From NCBI GenBank assembly GCA_030628805.1, contig DAOVQG010000160.1, positions 1-10,699 of the forward strand: a DNA stretch of 10,699 nt, written 5' to 3'. The stretch comes from JAGMDK01 sp023128695 (GTDB lineage Bacteria; Planctomycetota; Phycisphaerae; UBA1845; Fen-1342). The position numbers were made by a program, and so were the translations under genes. Shown piece by piece: positions 7,086 through 10,699 of this stretch. Each line of letters begins with the position of its first letter. Position 1 is the first letter of the stretch. The notes below the pieces were generated by a model. That model saw nothing but the letters and a program-made list of their open reading frames with translations. It was not told the origin of the DNA and searched no databases.

Positions 7086-7948
7086 CACACGACATCCGCG
7101 AAGGCGCGTTTGCTCTTCATGAAGAAGGCGTAACCGAGCAGGGCCACGGCCGCCGACGTCACGGTTGCGACGCTCAGCCAGATCCAATTCGGCTGCCCGC
7201 CCCACATCAGGACGTTCCGCATGTCCTCGACCGCCCAGGTCAGCGGATTGGCGTACAGGACGTATCGAAACGGGAACGGCACCCGGCCGATCTTGTAAAA
7301 AATCGGCGTCATGAAGAAGAGCATCTGCACGACCAGCAACACGGCATGACCCAGGTCCCGAATGAACACACCTAGAGAGGCGACCACCCAGGCCAGGCCG
7401 GCGGTCAGCAGGCAGACCGGGATAAACAGGAGCGGGAACCACAGGCCGGTGAGAGGGGGCCAGGTCTGCATAATCAAGACCCACCCGATCAGCCACACGC
7501 CGAGGCTGATCAGCATGTTGATCAGGGCGCTGATTAGTCCGGAGACGACGAACACTTCGAGCGGGAAAATGAGTTTTTTCACGTAGACGGGGTTTCCGAT
7601 CACCAGGCTGGGGGCCCGGATCAGGACCTCGGAAAAGACGTTGTAGACGAGAATGCCGCAGAACATCGCCAGCGCGAATTCTCCCCGCGACTCGTTTGGG
7701 TTGTCACCCCAACGGGCTTGAAAAACGACCGAGAACACGAACGTGTATATCGCCAGCAGGATCAGCGGGTTGAGAATCGACCACAGCATCCCGAGGTAGG
7801 TGGAGCGATAGCGGGCGGTGACATCGCGCTGCGCCAACTGCCAGGTCAGGTCGCGGTGCGACCACAGGTTGCGCACCATCCGAACCGGGTTGAGATGATG
7901 CCTCAGCGGCAGAGGAACCGGCGTTCGAAGAGCCTCTTGCAGTACCAT
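7085..7948 (-). CDS. wzm: ABC-2 type polysaccharide export permease (Wzm family)
   Basis: Inner-membrane channel subunit of 287 residues, the usual family length, forming the glycan exporter with the Wzt ATPase whose gene overlaps its stop by one base. The cytoplasmic N-terminal region carries the conserved segment QRDVTARYRSTYLGMLWSILNP (40-61), the gate/coupling helix and start of the first membrane span. Six hydrophobic segments follow at about 54-76, 92-110, 132-158, 168-192, 202-218 and 256-276. The loop FYKIGRVPFPFRYVLYANPLTW (217-238) is typical of the ABC2_membrane family. The ATG at 7948 has only a poor ribosome site (GGA at 9 nt); M24 is a possible but less likely start. As the first gene of the five-gene group, its promoter should lie in the repeat-filled gap upstream; I could not identify convincing -35/-10 boxes there. 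Confidence 0.93.
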   Translation of the reverse strand: MVLQEALRTPVPLPLRHHLNPVRMVRNLWSHRDLTWQLAQRDVTARYRSTYLGMLWSILNPLILLAIYTFVFSVVFQARWGDNPNESRGEFALAMFCGILVYNVFSEVLIRAPSLVIGNPVYVKKLIFPLEVFVVSGLISALINMLISLGVWLIGWVLIMQTWPPLTGLWFPLLFIPVCLLTAGLAWVVASLGVFIRDLGHAVLLVVQMLFFMTPIFYKIGRVPFPFRYVLYANPLTWAVEDMRNVLMWGGQPNWIWLSVATVTSAAVALLGYAFFMKSKRAFADVV

Positions 7949-7988
7949 GGTCTCGGATCCAATGGATTACGTATCGCGATGCATTCCC

Positions 7989-8204
7989 GTGTGGCACCGG
8001 CATCTTGCCGGTGTGTGGCACCGGCATCCTGCCAGTGTGTGGCACCGGCTTCCAGCCGGTGTGTGGCACCGGCATCCTGCCGGTGTGTGGCACCGGCTTC
8101 CTGCCGGTGGGTGGCACCGGCATCCTGCCGGTGTGTGGCACCGGCTTCCTGCCGGTGTGTGGCACCGGCATCCTGCCGGTGTGTGGCACCGGCTTCCAGC
8201 CGGT
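7989..8204 (+). repeat. Nine tandem 24-bp palindromic units
   Basis: Each unit is GTGTGGCACCGGC, five variable bases, then GCCGGT. Units start every 24 bp from 7989 to 8181. Within each, CACCGGC pairs with GCCGGTG of the junction with the next unit. The five middle bases are ATCCT/ATCTT (units 1, 2, 4, 6, 8), TTCCA (3, 9) or TTCCT (5, 7), so A- and T-type units alternate from unit 2, giving a 48-bp higher-order period. Unit 2 has one arm change (GCCAGT) and unit 6 begins GGG. There are no spacers, so this is not a CRISPR array. Confidence 0.95.
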
Positions 8205-8236
8205 GGGACGGCCGGTACGGGGCCCGGCCGCTACAT
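8205..8236 (+). repeat. GC-rich hairpin module, copy 1
   Basis: This module directly follows the 24-bp array. CGGCCGG (8209-8215) pairs with CCGGCCG (8224-8230) around an 8-nt loop, and the module ends GCTACATC. The same module recurs at 8287-8316 and, on the opposite strand, inside the 60-bp units at 10473-10652. Confidence 0.8.
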
Positions 8237-8286
8237 CTAGAAACTAGAAACTGGAAACTAGACCTTGTCACCTTGTCACGTTCCCA
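8237..8286 (+). repeat. Patch of 7- and 8-bp micro-repeats
   Basis: CTAGAAA, CTAGAAA, CTGGAAA and a partial CTAGA (period 7, 8237-8262) are followed by CCTTGTCA twice (8263-8278) and then one CGTTCCCA (8279-8286). The last is a rotation of the reverse complement of the GAACGTGG unit repeated eleven times inside the glycosyltransferase gene at 1026-1113. Confidence 0.8.
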
Positions 8287-8316
8287 CGGCCGGTGCGGGG
8301 CCCGGCCGCTACATCC
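8287..8316 (+). repeat. GC-rich hairpin module, copy 2
   Basis: Second copy, in the same orientation as copy 1: CGGCCGG (8287-8293) pairs with CCGGCCG (8302-8308), followed by CTACATCC. It differs from copy 1 by one base in the loop (TGC instead of TAC). Here it is not attached to a 24-bp unit. Confidence 0.8.
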
Positions 8317-8337
8317 GTCAGGCACAGAGGCCTGACG
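8316..8337. repeat. 8-bp-stem hairpin downstream of the GT-C gene
   Basis: CGTCAGGC (8316-8323) pairs perfectly with GCCTGACG (8330-8337) around a 6-nt loop. On the minus strand it lies 36 nt after the stop of the GT-C gene, so it may shape or protect that transcript's 3' end, but no T-tract follows. I recall similar GTCAGGC/GCCTGAC hairpins dispersed in planctomycete genomes. Confidence 0.6.
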
Positions 8338-8372
8338 CTACCGGTGCTAGTATCAAGGTCGCGCCACACGTG

Positions 8373-10679
8373 TCAACCGGCGGTCGGGGCTGCTGTTCGC
8401 CGTTGGGTCAGCAGGTAAACGCCGTAGACCGCCACCACTAGCATCAGCCCGTTAAAGGGCATGCTGTAGCGTTCGACGTTGCTGATGATCAAAATCGCCA
8501 GGGCCGCCGCGTTCGCGAGCGGGAACAGCCCCACTCCGAACATCGCATACCGGCCGTGCCAGAGCGAGAGCCCGAGGCCGATCAGAAACAGGATCGCCAT
8601 TACGGGTGCGAGGAACCGATAGGCCCAGAACCACTCGTTGTACAGCCGCGCGTGGGGGCTCTCGACGACATAACTGATGTCGTGGCGGACGCGTTGGGCC
8701 AGGTCTGCTTTCCAGGCGTCCGCCGGACCGGTAACCGAAAGCATATCCGTGTCGGCGATGAAGTTGGTGTTGGCCCACGTGGTGCGTACTACGCCGCGCA
8801 GGGGCAGCGACCAATACGCATTCTCCGCTCGGCTCTGCGGGAACTTGTTCCACAGCCCGAGCTGGGTCGCCAGCGCGGCCGCCATGTTAAGCAAGGTGCG
8901 GAGCGGCTGTCGGGCCACCGTTTCGTCGATTATCGGCCGGCACATTTTCTCACGCTGCACGGCGTGGTAGCGATCAGGGAGGGGCTCCGGCCGCAGGCGT
9001 GAGTGATACAGCTCGGCGGGCAGGGCGTAGCGCTGTTGTGTTTGGAGCCGCTCGCGAATCTGCTGCCAGTGGTCATAGTCGAACGCGAGGGTCTGGTTAT
9101 CGTCGGTGAACTGGCACCCGAGCTGGGAGCCTTCCTCCAGCCGCTGATAATGCTTGCCGATGATGAACTCGGCCCGGCCGCAATAGCGTGCGTTTCGTGC
9201 GATCCAGGGGGCCAGGCACGCCACGCCGACCACGCCGACCGTCACCGCCTGGACGAGGACTTGCAGCCGTCGGGGGCGTCGGCAACTGCTCAGTAACAGC
9301 ACCAGCGGTCCGAGCGCGACCACGATCTGGAGGTTCCCGCGGACATAGGGGGCCAGCCCGCCGACGAGGCCGATGCCCGCCGCCATCAGCAGGCCGGTTC
9401 GCCATGACAGCCGGCCGGCCGTATTCCACGCCGTCAGGCGGACGATCATCCAGGCGGCCAGCAGGGCGCAGAAACTCGCCAGGCACTCCGACAGCATGAT
9501 CCGCTCGTACATCAGGGCCAGGGGGTTCAGCCCCACTACCAGCAGGGCCACGCCGGGCCATGGTCGGGGCGCGAACGGTTTCACCATTCCGCGGGCCAGC
9601 CAAGCCCCAAGAATCCCGAGCGCGGCGTGCACCCACCCCAGGGCGGCCCCGAAATCCTGAAACCCGGCCACGAACGGCGCTATGAACACCGTGAAGCCCG
9701 GCACTCGCCCCGGGTGAATGTGATCCAGACTCCACGTCTCCCAAAACACCATCGAGCTGTGGACGTAGTCGAGCGAATCCGGCACGAAGACCAGCGGCGA
9801 CCACGCCGCCATCCAGACATGCGCCACGACCACCAGTCCCAAGGCGACGGCCTCGAATGAACGCACCGGCCGCGGAATCCGCCGCACAAGCTGCCACAGT
9901 AGCGGCCCCCCGAACACAAGCATCAAGAGCACCACGAGGGTCAGCCCGTACCCCACGGCGTTGATCCGCGAGCCGAGCTTTATTGGTATGGGAAATAACA
10001 CCGCTCCAGCCGCGGACGAGGCCTCGAAACGGAATGTCTTCCCTTCGTGTCCAGTTTCCACTACCCCCTGGTGAACGAGTGGCGTGATCGAGCGGGCACG
10101 AATCCGGCGACCAAAGAGCGTCTCTTGCAGCTTTACATTACTCAGGGTGAAGTGTGCCCCCGGCGAGTCGTACCATGACAGCCGCAGCCGCTGGAGCGGG
10201 TAGTTCGGCAACGGCCGGCGCACCCAGAGCGATTGGTCGGGAGGCACACTCCGCCGCTTCAAGTGCACGGTGAAGGCTTCGTTCGGAGAAGCGTGCATGT
10301 TGACGGTACGTACGTCGTCGGCATACCGAAATTCCACCGGGCCGCCGGTGGCCGTTTTCGCCGCGGCAACGGTCACACCCCCGGACGGCAGCTCGAGCCG
10401 CAGCAGACCGGGCTGATTGTCCGCGTAGACGATCCCCGGCACGGAAGGCGGCGGGGCGATCCAGTGCCCCCCCACGGATGTGTAGCGGTCGGGCTCCGTA
10501 CCGGCCGTCCCACCGGCTGGAAGCCGGTGCCACACGGATGTGTAGCGACCGGGCCCCGTACCGGCCGTCCCACCGGCTGGAAGCCGGTGCCACACGGATG
10601 TGTAGCGGCCGGGCCCCGTACCGGCCGTCCCACCGGCTGGAAGCCGGTGCCACACACCGGCAGGATGCCGGTGCCACAC
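8373..10679 (-). CDS. GT-C-type membrane glycosyltransferase with N-terminal beta-rich ectodomain; 5' end unresolved
   Basis: A polytopic inner-membrane protein, probably transferring sugar from a lipid-phosphate donor on the outer face of the membrane (PMT/ArnT-like superfamily). As listed it has 768 residues from a GTG. Residues 1-68 are translated repeats (VWHRLPAGGTAGTGPGRYTS, three times), and the frame stays open to the window edge. Residues 75-235 look like a beta-sandwich ectodomain. A first clear membrane span (240-263) is followed by about ten more to 757. Family hallmarks are VPDSLDY (299-305), with an acidic residue in the first large loop, HPGRVPGF (322-329), RIMLSECLASF (393-403) and the near-terminal VERYSMPF (735-742). 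A soluble stretch at 500-680 is probably extracytoplasmic. Possible starts downstream of the array include a GTG at 10475 (about 700 residues) and the ATG at 10298; the latter would cut the ectodomain. An upstream N-terminal anchor may lie outside the window. The acceptor is unknown. Confidence 0.75.
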   Translation of the reverse strand: MWHRHPAGVWHRLPAGGTAGTGPGRYTSVWHRLPAGGTAGTGPGRYTSVWHRLPAGGTAGTEPDRYTSVGGHWIAPPPSVPGIVYADNQPGLLRLELPSGGVTVAAAKTATGGPVEFRYADDVRTVNMHASPNEAFTVHLKRRSVPPDQSLWVRRPLPNYPLQRLRLSWYDSPGAHFTLSNVKLQETLFGRRIRARSITPLVHQGVVETGHEGKTFRFEASSAAGAVLFPIPIKLGSRINAVGYGLTLVVLLMLVFGGPLLWQLVRRIPRPVRSFEAVALGLVVVAHVWMAAWSPLVFVPDSLDYVHSSMVFWETWSLDHIHPGRVPGFTVFIAPFVAGFQDFGAALGWVHAALGILGAWLARGMVKPFAPRPWPGVALLVVGLNPLALMYERIMLSECLASFCALLAAWMIVRLTAWNTAGRLSWRTGLLMAAGIGLVGGLAPYVRGNLQIVVALGPLVLLLSSCRRPRRLQVLVQAVTVGVVGVACLAPWIARNARYCGRAEFIIGKHYQRLEEGSQLGCQFTDDNQTLAFDYDHWQQIRERLQTQQRYALPAELYHSRLRPEPLPDRYHAVQREKMCRPIIDETVARQPLRTLLNMAAALATQLGLWNKFPQSRAENAYWSLPLRGVVRTTWANTNFIADTDMLSVTGPADAWKADLAQRVRHDISYVVESPHARLYNEWFWAYRFLAPVMAILFLIGLGLSLWHGRYAMFGVGLFPLANAAALAILIISNVERYSMPFNGLMLVVAVYGVYLLTQRRTAAPTAG
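10473..10652 (-). repeat. Three 60-bp composite repeats
   Basis: Units at 10473-10532, 10533-10592 and 10593-10652 differ at only a few bases (GGTCGGGCT, GACCGGGCC, GGCCGGGCC). Read on the minus strand, each is one 24-bp-type palindrome of the TTCCA class followed by the GC-rich hairpin module and CTACATCCGTG. The unit is therefore the same palindrome-plus-module pair seen at 8181-8236, in the opposite orientation. Sixty bases is 20 codons, so the copies stay in frame with the GT-C gene. Confidence 0.95.
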
Positions 10680-10699
10680 ACCGGCAGGAAGCCGGTGCC
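10653..10699 (-). repeat. Two 24-bp palindromic units, continuing past the window edge
   Basis: One full unit of the ATCCT class (10653-10676) and a second of the TTCCT class (10677-10699, cut by the window edge). They are the same 24-bp family as at 7989-8204, on the opposite strand. Confidence 0.9.

Larger units (their letters stand above)
7949..8372. other. Repeat-filled intergenic region upstream of the export operon
   Basis: This 424-bp gap separates the GT-C gene from the exporter operon and probably holds the end of one transcript and the promoter of the next. Most of it is repeats: nine 24-bp palindromic units, a GC-rich hairpin module in two copies, a micro-repeat patch and a separate hairpin. 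Open frames across it, such as those reading TGILPVCGTGFQPV or HRQDAGAT, are by-products of the repeat having no stop codon, not genes. Confidence 0.7.

Noticed and set aside
5814..7133. 439-codon plus-strand frame opposite wzt
   Set aside because: It is the antisense of a clear ABC ATPase in GC-rich DNA. The composition (Ala, Val, Asp, Arg) is typical of such shadows and no domain is visible.
7086..7496. N-terminal extension of the Wzt reading frame
   Set aside because: The extra 137 residues overlap the permease gene out of frame, are Arg/Pro-rich without ABC features, and an ATG in the typical TGATG coupling lies at 7085.
7989..8204. CRISPR-like regular array
   Set aside because: The units abut with no unique spacers, and no cas genes are near. 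It is a tandem palindromic repeat.
7718..8335. Open frames across the repeat gap, on both strands, encoding peptides such as TGILPVCGTGFQPV or HRQDAGAT
   Set aside because: The 24-bp unit has no stop in several frames and is a multiple of three, so long frames appear automatically. They have no plausible start or family.
7989..10699. A transposon carrying the GT-C gene between its terminal inverted repeats
   Set aside because: No transposase, target-site duplication or defined element ends are visible. The flanking arrays are dispersed-type repeats of unequal make-up.

Overview
The window is GC-rich, and every gene supported by the sequence lies on the minus strand, so the biological order runs from high to low coordinates. 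It looks like part of a cell-surface polysaccharide cluster. The best guess for the host is a planctomycete or close relative. That rests on the base composition, the unusual two-part glycan enzymes, and hairpin repeats (CACCGGC/GCCGGTG arms) of a kind I remember from planctomycete genomes. There is no rRNA or marker gene to confirm it.

Layout in transcription order. (1) 10699-10473: a repeat array of 24-bp palindromic units followed by three 60-bp composite units. (2) About 10472-8373: a large polytopic GT-C-type glycosyltransferase with an N-terminal beta-rich ectodomain. Its reading frame runs unbroken back through the repeats to the window edge, so its true start is unresolved. (3) 8372-7949: a 424-bp gene-free gap holding nine 24-bp palindromic units, two copies of a GC-rich hairpin module, a patch of 7- and 8-bp micro-repeats, and another hairpin. 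(4) 7948-218: five tightly packed genes that look like one transcript. They are an ABC-2 polysaccharide export permease (Wzm-like), its ATPase with a C-terminal glycan-binding domain (Wzt-like), a methyltransferase with a long coiled-coil tail, a methyltransferase/GT-B glycosyltransferase fusion, and a GT4 plus degenerate GT2 glycosyltransferase. Junctions are a 1-nt overlap, an 11-nt overlap, a 3-nt gap and a 9-nt gap. (5) 217-1: a non-coding tail with inverted repeats.

How they may work together: the cytoplasmic glycosyltransferases extend a lipid-linked glycan, a methyltransferase may cap or decorate its end, Wzt recognises the finished chain through its C-terminal domain, and Wzm moves it across the inner membrane. 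The GT-C enzyme may add sugars on the outer side of the membrane. The arrangement recalls E. coli O8/O9a, where the coiled-coil methyltransferase WbdD ends chain growth and Wzt reads the cap; here the kinase domain of WbdD is absent.

The most unusual content is repeat DNA in and around coding sequence. An 8-bp tandem array, not a multiple of three, lies inside the last glycosyltransferase gene and could switch its second domain on and off. Convergent palindromic arrays flank the GT-C gene. No complete, clearly new defence or mobile system is visible.
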